From assembly GCA_903875575.1 (NCBI GenBank), contig CAIQWJ010000019.1:1-64000 (forward strand): a stretch of DNA of 64,000 nt, read 5' to 3'. The DNA is from an uncultured Acidobacteriia bacterium. Lineage in GTDB: Bacteria > Acidobacteriota > Terriglobia > Bryobacterales > Bryobacteraceae. The stretch's first letter is position 1, and each line of letters opens with the position of its first letter. Under the pieces are notes generated by a model. It was not told the DNA's origin. It did not search any database and was given only the letters and a program-made list of their open reading frames with translations. Shown in pieces: positions 24,212 to 35,120 of the stretch. The position numbers and the translations under genes were made by a program.

Positions 24212-24266
24212 TTTTGTGAAGATGGGTGAGGAAGCGCCGGGACTCGACGCTATAGTAGCAATAGCG

Positions 24267-24581
24267 ATGGCAAATAGCCGTATTGAAATTCTGAAGTCAA
24301 TGGTGGAGCAGGACCCGGCTGGTGCCTTCGGGCGTTATGGCCTGGCCATGGAGTATGTGAATTCCGGCGAACTGGAAGCCGCTAGCGAACAGTTCACGGC
24401 TCTGCTGGAACACAACCCCAACTACGCAGCCGGGTATTTTCACGGCGGACAGACGCTGGAAAAGCTCGGGAGAACCGAGGATGCGAAAGCGTTATACCGG
24501 CGCGGGATCGCGGTGACCACGGCAACTGGCGACGGTCACACGCGCAGTGAACTGGAAGGCGCGCTCGCTCTTTTGGGATAG
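24267..24581 (+). CDS. Small TPR-repeat protein
   Basis: About 104 residues starting MANSRIEILKSMVEQDP. Two to three tetratricopeptide-like repeats (FGRYGLAMEYVNSGELEAASEQF and AAGYFHGGQTLEKLGRTEDAKALY) fill the protein, so it is a protein-binding scaffold. The internal Met was chosen because the upstream extension has no repeat character and overlaps the divergent gene. It is 21 bases before the lasso RRE gene and may be co-transcribed; a role in that pathway is unproven. Confidence 0.75.
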   Translation: MANSRIEILKSMVEQDPAGAFGRYGLAMEYVNSGELEAASEQFTALLEHNPNYAAGYFHGGQTLEKLGRTEDAKALYRRGIAVTTATGDGHTRSELEGALALLG

Positions 24582-24602
24582 CGGAACCGATCCGACTAAT
24601 AT

Positions 24603-24899
24603 ATGAGTGTGAACCAACTGAGCGACGATTGTCATTTTTCCTGTCCGTTCCACGTGACCACAAACCGGATAGAAGACGAACTGGTGGCGTTGAATCTCGA
24701 AACCAGCGCCTATTACGGCGTTGACGGTATCGGAACGCAGATCTGGCGGCTATTGATCGACGAGAATATGACGATCGCCGGGGCAGCCGGCAAATTGATT
24801 GAAGAATATGATGTCGATATGGAGACCTGCCATCGCGAGGTCCGGGCGTTTGTGGAGCAATTGTTAGATGCAAAGCTTCTGGAGGCGGTTCAGTCTTAG
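24603..24899 (+). CDS. PqqD-like RiPP recognition element (lasso B1 protein)
   Basis: A 98-residue PqqD-family protein. Such stand-alone RRE domains bind the leader of a RiPP precursor and deliver it to the modifying enzymes. The fold is visible in EDELVALNLETSAYYGVDGIGTQIWRLL followed by helices (TIAGAAGKLIEEYDVDMETCHREVRAFVEQLLDAKLLE). It overlaps the B2 protease gene by 32 bases. B1 plus B2 side by side is a hallmark of lasso-peptide clusters. No clear ribosome site precedes the ATG. Confidence 0.9.
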   Translation: MSVNQLSDDCHFSCPFHVTTNRIEDELVALNLETSAYYGVDGIGTQIWRLLIDENMTIAGAAGKLIEEYDVDMETCHREVRAFVEQLLDAKLLEAVQS

Positions 24900-25347
24900 G
24901 CTGCGGTCTGTTGCCCGCATGTCGCGGAGCGACAGGACGCTGGTTGCCGAGTCCGTTGTGATGCTTGCGGCGGCGCGGATACTTGTCAAAGCGACGCCAC
25001 GTGGGCAACTGATTAGGCGCATCGGCGGCGCGGTGCCGGAAACGGTTGAGACCGGTCTGTCGGAGGTTGTGATGGGCACCCGGGCGCTCGACGCAGTCCA
25101 TGTCGGGAAGATGGTGGAGCGCGTATCGCACTTCACATGGTGGCGCAGCATGTGTCTCGAAAAAGCGTTAGCTGGCCGGTGGATGCTGCGCCGCAGGGGG
25201 ATCGCCAGCGTGATGTACGTGGGGATGGCGAAGCAGGGACAGGAGTTTGTGGCACACGCCTGGCTGGTTGGTGAGGGGCGAACCGTCACTGGCGGGGGTT
25301 TGCAGAAGTATTCCACGCTGGCAGCGTTTCGCGAGCTCAAGTTCTAG
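24868..25347 (+). CDS. Lasso peptide leader protease (B2, transglutaminase-like)
   Basis: A 159-residue transglutaminase-fold cysteine protease that removes the leader from the lasso precursor. The conserved CLEKALAGRWMLRRRG contains the likely nucleophile Cys96, and FVAHAWLVGEGR contains His130. The third triad member is not obvious: a Glu occurs where Asp is often seen. It is translationally overlapped with the PqqD-like gene and stops five bases from the convergent kinase gene. Confidence 0.9.
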   Translation: MQSFWRRFSLRLRSVARMSRSDRTLVAESVVMLAAARILVKATPRGQLIRRIGGAVPETVETGLSEVVMGTRALDAVHVGKMVERVSHFTWWRSMCLEKALAGRWMLRRRGIASVMYVGMAKQGQEFVAHAWLVGEGRTVTGGGLQKYSTLAAFRELKF

Positions 25348-25352
25348 CGAGC

Positions 25353-26267
25353 TTACGGTCGGGATTCGGCTGCCTGCGCCATGTCTTTGTCGATGGCTTC
25401 GGCAACTTCTTCTATCGTCACGCCTTCACTGGGACGCTCTAAAACGTTCACCCGGACGGAGTCCGCCAATCGGCAGATCTTCGCCAGCACAGGCGGCCAG
25501 TTGCGGACCGCGTCGGCGAAGCGCATTTTGTAAAGGTGGGGGCGGAGAGATTCCAGCTTTTCGAGTCCGGAAAGTGGGCGAATCTTTACCTCCGTCGAGT
25601 CCCCCGGATGCAACACGTAGATCGCTTCCAGTTTCTTTGGCTTTTCGCAGAATGCCCGATCCACCGGATAGTTGAATTTTTCCAGGTCAAACCGAACACG
25701 CTCGAGTGCTCTGTCGTTCAGGCCGAACTGCTCGAGAGTGTTCTTCCAGAGCTTGATTCGGGGATATCCAGGAGCGACAGCCAATTCGTGGGAATCAAAA
25801 TCGATACCACTGATATCATCGGCCACCAGGCTATAGCCATGCTGCAGGAGCGCCATCGTGGTGGTCGATTTGCCGGCACCAATTCTGCCCACGACGATCA
25901 GAGATCCGTCGTGCCTGGAAACGGCATTGCCGTGCAGGGGAACCAGACCTCGTTGGAACAGCAGCGCACCGGAGCAACTCCCCAGCACATGCAGACGGGA
26001 AACGTCGTCATGGGTGGGGTCTGATTCGAATTCAATCAGGTTGCCGTTCGTGACCCGGCCGGAAAAACCGTGCAGGGGGAAGCGGATGGCGCATTCCTGA
26101 CCGCGGAAACGAAAGCGTTCCCCATATTGGACGGTTGGCTCGCCCAGCCATTGGGGGACCGCCGTGCGGCGAATCCGGATAGTCGGTTCGTCGGCTGTGG
26201 TCGGCAGGCCAGGCAGCGCCAGATCCGAGCCAAGCGTCAGTCCAAAGGCTCGGTAGTTAGGCTCCAT
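25353..26267 (-). CDS. HPr-kinase-like protein of the lasso cluster
   Basis: About 304 residues. It has an HprK-type P-loop, VGRIGAGKSTTTMALLQHG (about 126-144), followed by VADDISGIDFDSH. The N-terminal third is a variable beta-rich region. Related kinases in paeninodin-type clusters phosphorylate the C-terminal Ser of the precursor, and the precursor encoded just upstream ends in Ser. The ATG giving MEPNYRAFG was preferred over an upstream TTG. It lies 57 bases downstream of the precursor in the same orientation, so they likely share a transcript. Confidence 0.87.
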   Translation of the reverse strand: MEPNYRAFGLTLGSDLALPGLPTTADEPTIRIRRTAVPQWLGEPTVQYGERFRFRGQECAIRFPLHGFSGRVTNGNLIEFESDPTHDDVSRLHVLGSCSGALLFQRGLVPLHGNAVSRHDGSLIVVGRIGAGKSTTTMALLQHGYSLVADDISGIDFDSHELAVAPGYPRIKLWKNTLEQFGLNDRALERVRFDLEKFNYPVDRAFCEKPKKLEAIYVLHPGDSTEVKIRPLSGLEKLESLRPHLYKMRFADAVRNWPPVLAKICRLADSVRVNVLERPSEGVTIEEVAEAIDKDMAQAAESRP

Positions 26268-26324
26268 CCCCAAGATCAATCTACCATTGCGAAATCGCCA
26301 GGGTAGACCTTCATCCCGGAATCG

Positions 26325-26504
26325 TTACGAGAGTGAGCCGGTATCGGTTTCCAAGGCACTTCCGACGCCGCCTCGCGTGTCGCCAAAAGGAATGGCGATG
26401 ACCTGAGGCGTCTGCCAATTTTTCTTCGTACAGTTTGGTGTGTGCCATGGCTTCTTGGGTGTGGCACCGTTGTTCAGTGGATTTGTCGGCTGTTCCATGA
26501 ACAT
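26325..26504 (-). CDS. Lasso peptide precursor (A), predicted core GGVGSALETDTGSLS
   Basis: A 59-residue ORF lying between the cyclase and kinase genes on their strand. The leader ends WQTPQVIAIPFGDTR. W-x-x-P-x-V matches the aromatic-x-x-P-x-aliphatic motif bound by lasso RRE proteins, and Thr is at position -2 before the cut, as almost always in lasso precursors. The core would begin with Gly1 and place Glu8 for an 8-residue macrolactam ring, leaving the tail TDTGSLS with C-terminal Ser for phosphorylation. A second in-frame Met is two codons in. No strong ribosome site. An overlapping 63-codon frame lacks these features. Confidence 0.82.
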   Translation of the reverse strand: MFMEQPTNPLNNGATPKKPWHTPNCTKKNWQTPQVIAIPFGDTRGGVGSALETDTGSLS

Positions 26505-26594
26505 CTTATCGACCGGTCCGGTGAGATCCTGTAGCGTTACCCCGCCGACGTGACGCCGACCAGGCTGATCAGGGGACTGAATTTGTACGAAGCA

Positions 26595-28382
26595 TCACAG
26601 GTGGGTAGATGCAAAACAGCAAAATGCCTCACGAACACCAGTCAGTGCGACCATGCTGCCCGATTCCGCCGCTGAATCGACTGCTTTTCTGACCTTCAGC
26701 AGATCCACATATCGGCTTGCCGCTGATTTCTCTTTCCGAGTCTCCAGGTGGGTGGCCCAGTCTGAGTGTGCCCGCAAATACTCCTTCTCCAGAGCGTTGA
26801 TCGTCGCCGGTTCCTTCTTTGCCAACTCCCAATTCTCGTGGCCTGGCAAGAGCGGTGTGATTGCCTGCAGGAAGAGCGACCGGCGGGGGGTGGTGGTGTT
26901 CTCGTGCAGGCCAATGGCGAATTCCACCAGACGCCGGTCCAGAAGCGGATACCGATAAACCAGGCCATTGCGTGCGCCACTGGCCGCCCAGTGTTCTGCT
27001 CGTTTCGTAATGTGTCCGCTCTCCAGATAACGGCATATGGTGGCTCGATTTGCGGGGAGACGCCGGACCGCGGGACCTTTCATCACGTCCACTTCGCGGG
27101 AATGACGGGCTGCGAACTCCCCCTGGATGCAGGAAGCCGCGTGCATGGAATAGGGGTTGGCCTTCGTACGGGCATAGAGGCTGTCTGGCAGCCTTTGGCG
27201 GATGAAGTCCCGGAACCTCTCTTGAATGCCCGCAGGGGCCGCCGCACGGCATGAAACAGCTTCATCCCCACCCCAGCCGGAGAGGATAACCCGAAGCTTC
27301 CTCTTTTCCGCGCGCTCCTGCACGTTTGCTTCGCGGGTCAGCATCTCCATCGGTTCTACCGTAAAGTCTTTTTGAAATGTTGCAATCAGGCTTTCCCGGG
27401 TTCCTGGCAGGTACTCGCAGACCAATTCTTCCTGCCGACAGACAGCGTCGATCCGGGCGTACTCTCCTTCCAGCCGCCCGCCCACCTGAGGGGGCGGCGA
27501 CCAGGAAAACATTGCCAACTCCTCCCCGCGCACTCGCAGGATCCGGGCAGCCGCGATTGTGACAGCCGAAGAATCCACTCCACCACTCAGATGGGACCCT
27601 ATTGGAAAGGCGGAGCGAACCCTGCACTCTACAGCCTGACGGAAAAGACTCCCCATAGCCTCTGCGAGATCGCCTGCCCCGCCGCTGCGAATTTCCGCCA
27701 CATCGTCCGGCGACCAGTAGCGCGAAAGTTGCAGCCCCCCGGTGTTCACGGTCAGCGTATGACCGGGAGGAAGCTTGACGATATCGACAAAGAAGGTCTG
27801 CCGCAGTTCCGCGAAGTAGGTGCTCATCTGGAGCCATGCAGCTAGGAGGGGTTCGTTGAGCTTCGGATTCTCTGTCACAGCCAGGACAGCGCGCACATCG
27901 GACGCAAACGAGAATCCCCCTCCATCGTGCCGATAGACAAACGGGACGCACCCAAAGGGATCACGGGCGCAGAACAGCGTCCTCTCTTTTGTGTTCCAGA
28001 TGGCAAACGCGAAATCGCCAAGCAGGCGTGGAACGCAGCCCGCACCCCAGCGTTCAAAGGCCAACAGGATGAGACTGCTGTCAGGCGTTTGCTCGCGCCC
28101 GTTGTCGGGGACTCCAAGGGCATCGAAGAGCTCCGCTCGATTGTCGATGCGCGCGTCGGCCGTAATGATCAGATGCGGTGCAACCCGGATGTTGGTGGGG
28201 AGGCGCTCCAGCATCGATTCCGGTGTTGTACGCAACATCAGATGGCCCAGTCCGGCGGATTCGCCGCACCACTGGCCATGGCCATCGCGACCCCAAAATG
28301 ACATGGCTTCTGCCATGGGAGCCAGAGTTTCCCGCTGAACGGGAACACCGCCATATCGCACCATTCCGTAAATTCCGCTCAT
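26595..28382 (-). CDS. Lasso cyclase (AsnB-like, C protein)
   Basis: A 595-residue asparagine-synthetase homologue. By family it adenylates the ring Glu/Asp side chain and closes the macrolactam. The N-terminal domain begins MSGIYG, with Ser at position 2 where glutamine-using AsnB has the catalytic Cys, so ammonia production is not expected. The synthetase domain carries the PP-loop SGGVDSS (about 266-272) and SGWGGDE (about 368-374). The precursor gene follows 90 bases downstream. It is divergent from the nucleotidyltransferase gene. Confidence 0.9.
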   Translation of the reverse strand: MSGIYGMVRYGGVPVQRETLAPMAEAMSFWGRDGHGQWCGESAGLGHLMLRTTPESMLERLPTNIRVAPHLIITADARIDNRAELFDALGVPDNGREQTPDSSLILLAFERWGAGCVPRLLGDFAFAIWNTKERTLFCARDPFGCVPFVYRHDGGGFSFASDVRAVLAVTENPKLNEPLLAAWLQMSTYFAELRQTFFVDIVKLPPGHTLTVNTGGLQLSRYWSPDDVAEIRSGGAGDLAEAMGSLFRQAVECRVRSAFPIGSHLSGGVDSSAVTIAAARILRVRGEELAMFSWSPPPQVGGRLEGEYARIDAVCRQEELVCEYLPGTRESLIATFQKDFTVEPMEMLTREANVQERAEKRKLRVILSGWGGDEAVSCRAAAPAGIQERFRDFIRQRLPDSLYARTKANPYSMHAASCIQGEFAARHSREVDVMKGPAVRRLPANRATICRYLESGHITKRAEHWAASGARNGLVYRYPLLDRRLVEFAIGLHENTTTPRRSLFLQAITPLLPGHENWELAKKEPATINALEKEYLRAHSDWATHLETRKEKSAASRYVDLLKVRKAVDSAAESGSMVALTGVREAFCCFASTHL

Positions 28383-28440
28383 ATCCTGCGCAACCTGTAG
28401 ATTCTCGGCAACGGCACCCTCACTGTTATAACGCCAATTG

Positions 28441-28473
28441 TGTCATGGGATGTCATACTGTGTTCAAAACACA
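28441..28473. promoter_or_regulatory. Repeats in divergent lasso promoter
   Basis: The 91-base gap between the divergent cyclase and nucleotidyltransferase genes contains two TGTCAT hexamers ten bases apart and a perfect inverted repeat TGTGTT-CAA-AACACA that ends directly before the nucleotidyltransferase ATG. This arrangement could be an operator or a start-masking hairpin. Function is inferred. Confidence 0.35.
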
Positions 28474-29586
28474 ATGTCTGATCGCCTCGCGCCGAAGTCC
28501 AGGCCGCAAAATTCCGGTGTGGCTCTGGATTCCCTATTGGCTGTGCTGAAGGACCCATCGCTGGTGAGCGAACTGGTGAAGAACCCGGATCTGTGGGCTG
28601 AGGTCCGTCATCTTTCCGAAGTTCATCGCCTGGCCGGAGTGTTGGCGCACTCCACCTCCGCCTTTCTACCCGCCGGAGAGCGCACCTGGCGTGACCGCGT
28701 TCTCATGACACACCATGGGCGTCATGCGCGGTTCACCAGTCTGCTTCGTACGCTGGTGCAGACTTTCGATTCCGGGGGCCTGCGCAGCGTTGTTCTCAAG
28801 GGACCCGTGCTGGCGGAGCGTTTCCACGCCGTCCCCTGGTTGAAGTTTTCTCACGATCTGGATCTTCTGGTGCGGGTTTCCGACATTCCAGCCGCTGCCC
28901 GTATCATGGATGGCCTGGGTTTCCGAATGCGCGGAGATTTTCCGTGGAACCTGCAACGCAACTACGGCCACCACCTCAATTTCCACGCCCCGGGTGACGA
29001 ATTGGAAGTCGAGGTCCATTACTCCTTCAAGGCTGGCGCGCACTTATTTCCGGCGGAAGATTTTCTGGAACGCTCAGTCCCGTGGCATTCCCCGGCTGGT
29101 TTCGATTGCCAGGTGCTGGCCCCTGCGGACGAAGTGTTTTACCTGATCATTCACGCGGCCGGACATGCTTTCCAGAGGCTGCGGTGGCTTTACGATGCAT
29201 TGGCGGCGGCGAAGACGCTGGATGAATCGGCACGTGCCCGGGTGCGTAGTTTGGCAATCGAGCGGGGCCTGACCGGATATTTCGTCGCAGCCGACATGGC
29301 GTGCCGCGAGTTCTTCGGCGAGCCGTTACCACTGGATCTCGCGGGCTTCCGGACACCTTGGCTTTGGTCGCCCTTGCAGCCGGGTCATCTGCGAATCATG
29401 GCGCAACGCAACGACTACAGCTTCGGAATTCGGACCCTGGATGTTTGCCGCATGAGCGGTTCCCCGGCCAGCGCGCTGCGGCTTTGCCTGGAAAACGGCA
29501 GCGGCAAATGGCCCACGTGGATCTACCGTTTGCGCGGCGGCTCCGTGGGCCCGGAAGTATTGGCTCGCTCTCTTCGGTCGCTGTGA
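28474..29586 (+). CDS. Nucleotidyltransferase family protein of the lasso cluster
   Basis: About 370 residues resembling the uncharacterised nucleotidyltransferase family (NTP_transf_5 type) often found with lasso and other RiPP genes. The core strand-turn is RSVVLKGPVLAERFH followed by LKFSHDLDLLVRVSDI, with D-x-D acidic residues, then LEVEVHYSF carrying a third acid. The ATG giving MSDRLAPK is used; an earlier in-frame start lies in the repeat region. It ends 12 bases from gyrB, which is convergent. It may add a nucleotide group to the peptide or another cluster product; this is untested. Confidence 0.82.
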   Translation: MSDRLAPKSRPQNSGVALDSLLAVLKDPSLVSELVKNPDLWAEVRHLSEVHRLAGVLAHSTSAFLPAGERTWRDRVLMTHHGRHARFTSLLRTLVQTFDSGGLRSVVLKGPVLAERFHAVPWLKFSHDLDLLVRVSDIPAAARIMDGLGFRMRGDFPWNLQRNYGHHLNFHAPGDELEVEVHYSFKAGAHLFPAEDFLERSVPWHSPAGFDCQVLAPADEVFYLIIHAAGHAFQRLRWLYDALAAAKTLDESARARVRSLAIERGLTGYFVAADMACREFFGEPLPLDLAGFRTPWLWSPLQPGHLRIMAQRNDYSFGIRTLDVCRMSGSPASALRLCLENGSGKWPTWIYRLRGGSVGPEVLARSLRSL

Positions 29587-29598
29587 TCCCGGTCTGGA

Positions 29599-32049
<2,451 letters not shown>

Positions 32050-32086
32050 TTAACTTTTCAAAGATCGGGTAATGTGTGTTGAGTCG

Positions 32087-33193
32087 TCAGATGCGCATCG
32101 GCATCACGACATAGCGATACTCGTCGTGCGCTTCGGTGCCAACCGGTTGCAGCTCGCCAGCGCTCTTCTGGTCTTTCAGCGAGAACGCGACCTGAGACTG
32201 CGGCACGGCGCGAAGGAAATCCAGGAGGTACTGGGCATTGAAGCCAATTTCCAGCTCCGGGCCCGCGTACTCCGCCGGTACACTTTCTTCCGATTCGCCT
32301 GTTTCCAGCGACGATGCAAAAATTCTCAGTTCTCCCGCTGCGAACTGGACCCGGATGGCCCGCGACCGCTCATCCGCAAATTGCGCGACACGTTCGATGG
32401 CGGCCTTCGCTTCGTCCTTTAGTACGGTCGCGATGTTTGTGTTGTCCTGCGGAAGTACCCGATCGTAGTCCGGGAAGTTGCCGGTCAGCTTCCGGGTAAT
32501 GAGGAGACGCTGGCCAAATTCGAAGAAGAGGTGATTATCGTCGCCGGAGAAACCGGCCTGCGCTTCGGCGTCGGCACCGTCTGAGAGCTTGGTGATCTCT
32601 GCCATAGCCTTGCGGGGAACGAGCGACCGATAAGATCCCTGACCCGCAGTTGTGGCATGGGTGTAAGCGAGACGATGTCCGTCGGTTGCAACCATGGTAA
32701 GACCCTTTTCGCCCATCAGCAGCAAGGCACCGTTCAGTGTGAACCGGCTTTCTTCCATGGAGATTGCGAACATCGTCCGGGCAATCATCGCGGTGAGCTG
32801 GCGAATCGGAATGCGCGCCACTGCTTCCGGCATGGGAGGCAGTTCGGGGAAACTTTCGCGGCTCATACCAGCGATGCGCGTACGGGAACGGCCGCAGGTG
32901 AGCGAAGCCCAGTGGTTATCGGCAAACTTGACGGTGATTTCGGCATCCGGCAGCAGGCGAACGTAGTCCAGCAACTTGCGCGCCGGGATGGTTCCCGAAC
33001 CTTCCTTCTTCACTTTCGCCGGGCATGAAGTTCTCATCCCCAGTTCCAGATCGGTCGCCGTCAGATACAGACGGTCGCCCCTCGCTTCCAAAAGAACATT
33101 GGAGAGTATCGGAATCGTGGTCTTCTTTTCGACAACACCCTGCAACAGCCCCAATTCCCGGGCCAGATCCGCCTTAGTGACTGTGAACTCCAT
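32087..33193 (-). CDS. dnaN: DNA polymerase III sliding clamp (beta)
   Basis: A 368-residue beta clamp with its typical three repeated domains: MEFTVTKADLARELGLLQGVVEKKTTIPILSN at the start and the C-terminal EYRYVVMPMRI ending, which builds the partner-binding pocket. ALLLMGEKGLTMVATDGHRLAY is the domain-II landmark. AAGGA precedes the ATG. It lies between dnaA and gyrB as near many bacterial origins. Confidence 0.97.
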   Translation of the reverse strand: MEFTVTKADLARELGLLQGVVEKKTTIPILSNVLLEARGDRLYLTATDLELGMRTSCPAKVKKEGSGTIPARKLLDYVRLLPDAEITVKFADNHWASLTCGRSRTRIAGMSRESFPELPPMPEAVARIPIRQLTAMIARTMFAISMEESRFTLNGALLLMGEKGLTMVATDGHRLAYTHATTAGQGSYRSLVPRKAMAEITKLSDGADAEAQAGFSGDDNHLFFEFGQRLLITRKLTGNFPDYDRVLPQDNTNIATVLKDEAKAAIERVAQFADERSRAIRVQFAAGELRIFASSLETGESEESVPAEYAGPELEIGFNAQYLLDFLRAVPQSQVAFSLKDQKSAGELQPVGTEAHDEYRYVVMPMRI

Positions 33194-33526
33194 TTGGGTC
33201 CTTCAGCTCCTCTCTCTCAATATCGCCGACAATCAAGTCCCACACAACACCGCTTACCACTTTCGAAGCACCCAAGCCCGTAAGGCGAATTCGGGTCAAC
33301 TTCGCCTATTGCTTTTGACGTTATAGAAATATACGTAGTAAGTACCGTATCAGTAGACAGTGTCGAAAAGTGGAAGACTCTCTAAATTATACAAAAAAAA
33401 AGACGTTCTGGCTAATTTCCCTTGTGCAAAGAAACCGCGCCTCCGGTGCCAAACCGGCACTGCCACTCTTTTTACACAGCGATCCAGAGGTTTTAAAACA
33501 GCCCCTCTGTTGAAATCTAAATAAGT
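33194..33526. other. dnaA-dnaN intergenic region, candidate oriC
   Basis: A 333-base non-coding gap. It holds one exact match to the loose DnaA box TTWTNCACA (TTTTACACA, 33470-33478), a one-mismatch reverse box at 33424-33432, and a one-mismatch reverse box in the 3' end of dnaA at 33550-33558. An AT-rich tract with nine consecutive A residues (about 33370-33402) could be an unwinding element. Box density is low, so the call rests mainly on gene context. The dnaN promoter must also lie here. Confidence 0.4.
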
Positions 33527-34846
33527 CTACTGGAATGAATCAATTACACTGTGGATCAACTTGTTCATCTCAGGATTGTGCTGCCGCTCGGCCGTGATCT
33601 TGTCGATCGAGTGGATCACGGTGGTGTGATGCTTACCCCCAAATGCGCGGCCAATCTCGGGAAGGGATGCTGGGGTCAGTTCTTTAGTGATGTACATTGC
33701 CACCTGGCGCGGCACTACAATTTCCTTGCGGTTACTCTTTTCGCGGAGCTGCGTCGGCTTGATCCCGTACTTTTCTGAGACCGCCTTCATGATGGAATCG
33801 ATCGTGATCCGGCGTTCCTGTTTCTCCACCAGATGCTTCAGAACCTGTTTGGCCATCAGAGGCGATATAGGGGTCTGGGTGAGGGACGAGTAGGCGATCA
33901 GCTTCGTGAGAGCGCCTTCCAGCTCACGTACATTCGATTTAGTCTTCTCCGCGATAAATGCGCAAACTTCCTGGGGCAGCTGAATGCCGTCGATCTCTGC
34001 CTTCTTCTGGAGAATTGCCATGCGCGTTTCCAGATCCGGCGCCTGAATATCCGCCATCAGGCCCCACTCAAAACGTGAGCGCAGGCGCTCTACCAGGCCG
34101 GTGATATCTTTCGGAGGGCAGTCGCTCGAAATGACAATCTGCTTCTGCGCATCATGTAACTCATTGAAAGTATGGAAGAATTCTTCCTGGGTACGGTCCC
34201 TGGAGCCCAACGACTGGATGTCATCTATCAGCAGGACGTCCGCTGAGCGGTAGCGCTCCCGGAGTTGTGCCATACGGCCCAGCTTAATCCCGCTGACCAC
34301 TTCATTGGTGAAGCGTTCGCTGGTGGTGTAGATGATCCGCATCTTGCCGCGGGTGATCAGCGACCGGCCAATGGCATGCATCAGATGGGTTTTTCCCATC
34401 CCGACCCCGCCATAGAGATAAAGAGGGTTATAGCGTCGGGACGGATCGATGGCCACAGCTTGGGCGGCAGCATGTGCAAACTGATTACAGGCGCCCACCA
34501 CAAACGAATCGAAAGTGAACTTCGGATTGAGGGTGATGGGCGATTCCAGCTCAGGCGACGAGCCGCCACGGTCTCCCGCGTGCCCAGGCCTTAAACCGTC
34601 CACCACGAATACGACGTTGTCGATGCCGGTGCCAAGTGACCTCGCCAAAGCGTTGATCAGCGTCTTGTACTCGTCTTCGAGAAACGCAACAGTGCCCTCA
34701 TCGGGTACTGCGACCGTGAGGATCTTATTTTCGAGATTGGCGAAGCGGGCACGAAGGATCCAGTTCTGATAGCTCTCAGCGCTGAGCTTTCGCGCGAGCT
34801 GTTCTTTAATCAGATCCCAGGGCGTTCGTTGGTCGTCACTACTCAC
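33527..34846 (-). CDS. dnaA: Chromosomal replication initiator DnaA
   Basis: A 439-residue AAA+ initiator. Domain I begins TPWDLIKEQLARKLSAESY. Domain III has Walker A GGVGMGKTHLMHAIG and Walker B VLLIDDIQSLGSRDRTQEEFF. Domain IV ends with the DnaA signature IGRAFGGKHHTTVIHSIDKI, which binds DnaA boxes. The start is GTG with GAGGAGA upstream. The 274-base upstream gap contains one near-match DnaA box (TTTTCCACC at 35027-35035), possibly for autoregulation. Confidence 0.97.
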   Translation of the reverse strand: MSSDDQRTPWDLIKEQLARKLSAESYQNWILRARFANLENKILTVAVPDEGTVAFLEDEYKTLINALARSLGTGIDNVVFVVDGLRPGHAGDRGGSSPELESPITLNPKFTFDSFVVGACNQFAHAAAQAVAIDPSRRYNPLYLYGGVGMGKTHLMHAIGRSLITRGKMRIIYTTSERFTNEVVSGIKLGRMAQLRERYRSADVLLIDDIQSLGSRDRTQEEFFHTFNELHDAQKQIVISSDCPPKDITGLVERLRSRFEWGLMADIQAPDLETRMAILQKKAEIDGIQLPQEVCAFIAEKTKSNVRELEGALTKLIAYSSLTQTPISPLMAKQVLKHLVEKQERRITIDSIMKAVSEKYGIKPTQLREKSNRKEIVVPRQVAMYITKELTPASLPEIGRAFGGKHHTTVIHSIDKITAERQHNPEMNKLIHSVIDSFQ

Positions 34847-35120
34847 AAGACAAAAAATCTCCTCAAGAAGCCAGAATCCGGCCCCGGAGCCCGAGGCTGC
34901 ACAGGCCTCGCTCGACTGTTCAATGGTCGGTAGCAGGAAGGGGTAACTACGATGAGTACCGCGATGCTGCGAACAGGTCGTAGTCTAACACAAATGGGCT
35001 CGGTCTCAGCTACGTTTTAATCGCGGTTTTCCACCGTTAGTGTCCCGTGCGTCGTCTCCGCCGGGGCCGAACCGGGGATCTTCTTTTTTTCCAACAAGCT
35101 GCGGATTTTGGTCGTCTCAG

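Noticed and set aside
26276-26467. 63-codon minus-strand ORF overlapping the lasso precursor
   Set aside because: It lacks a leader motif, the -2 Thr and a plausible core; the other frame has all of these.
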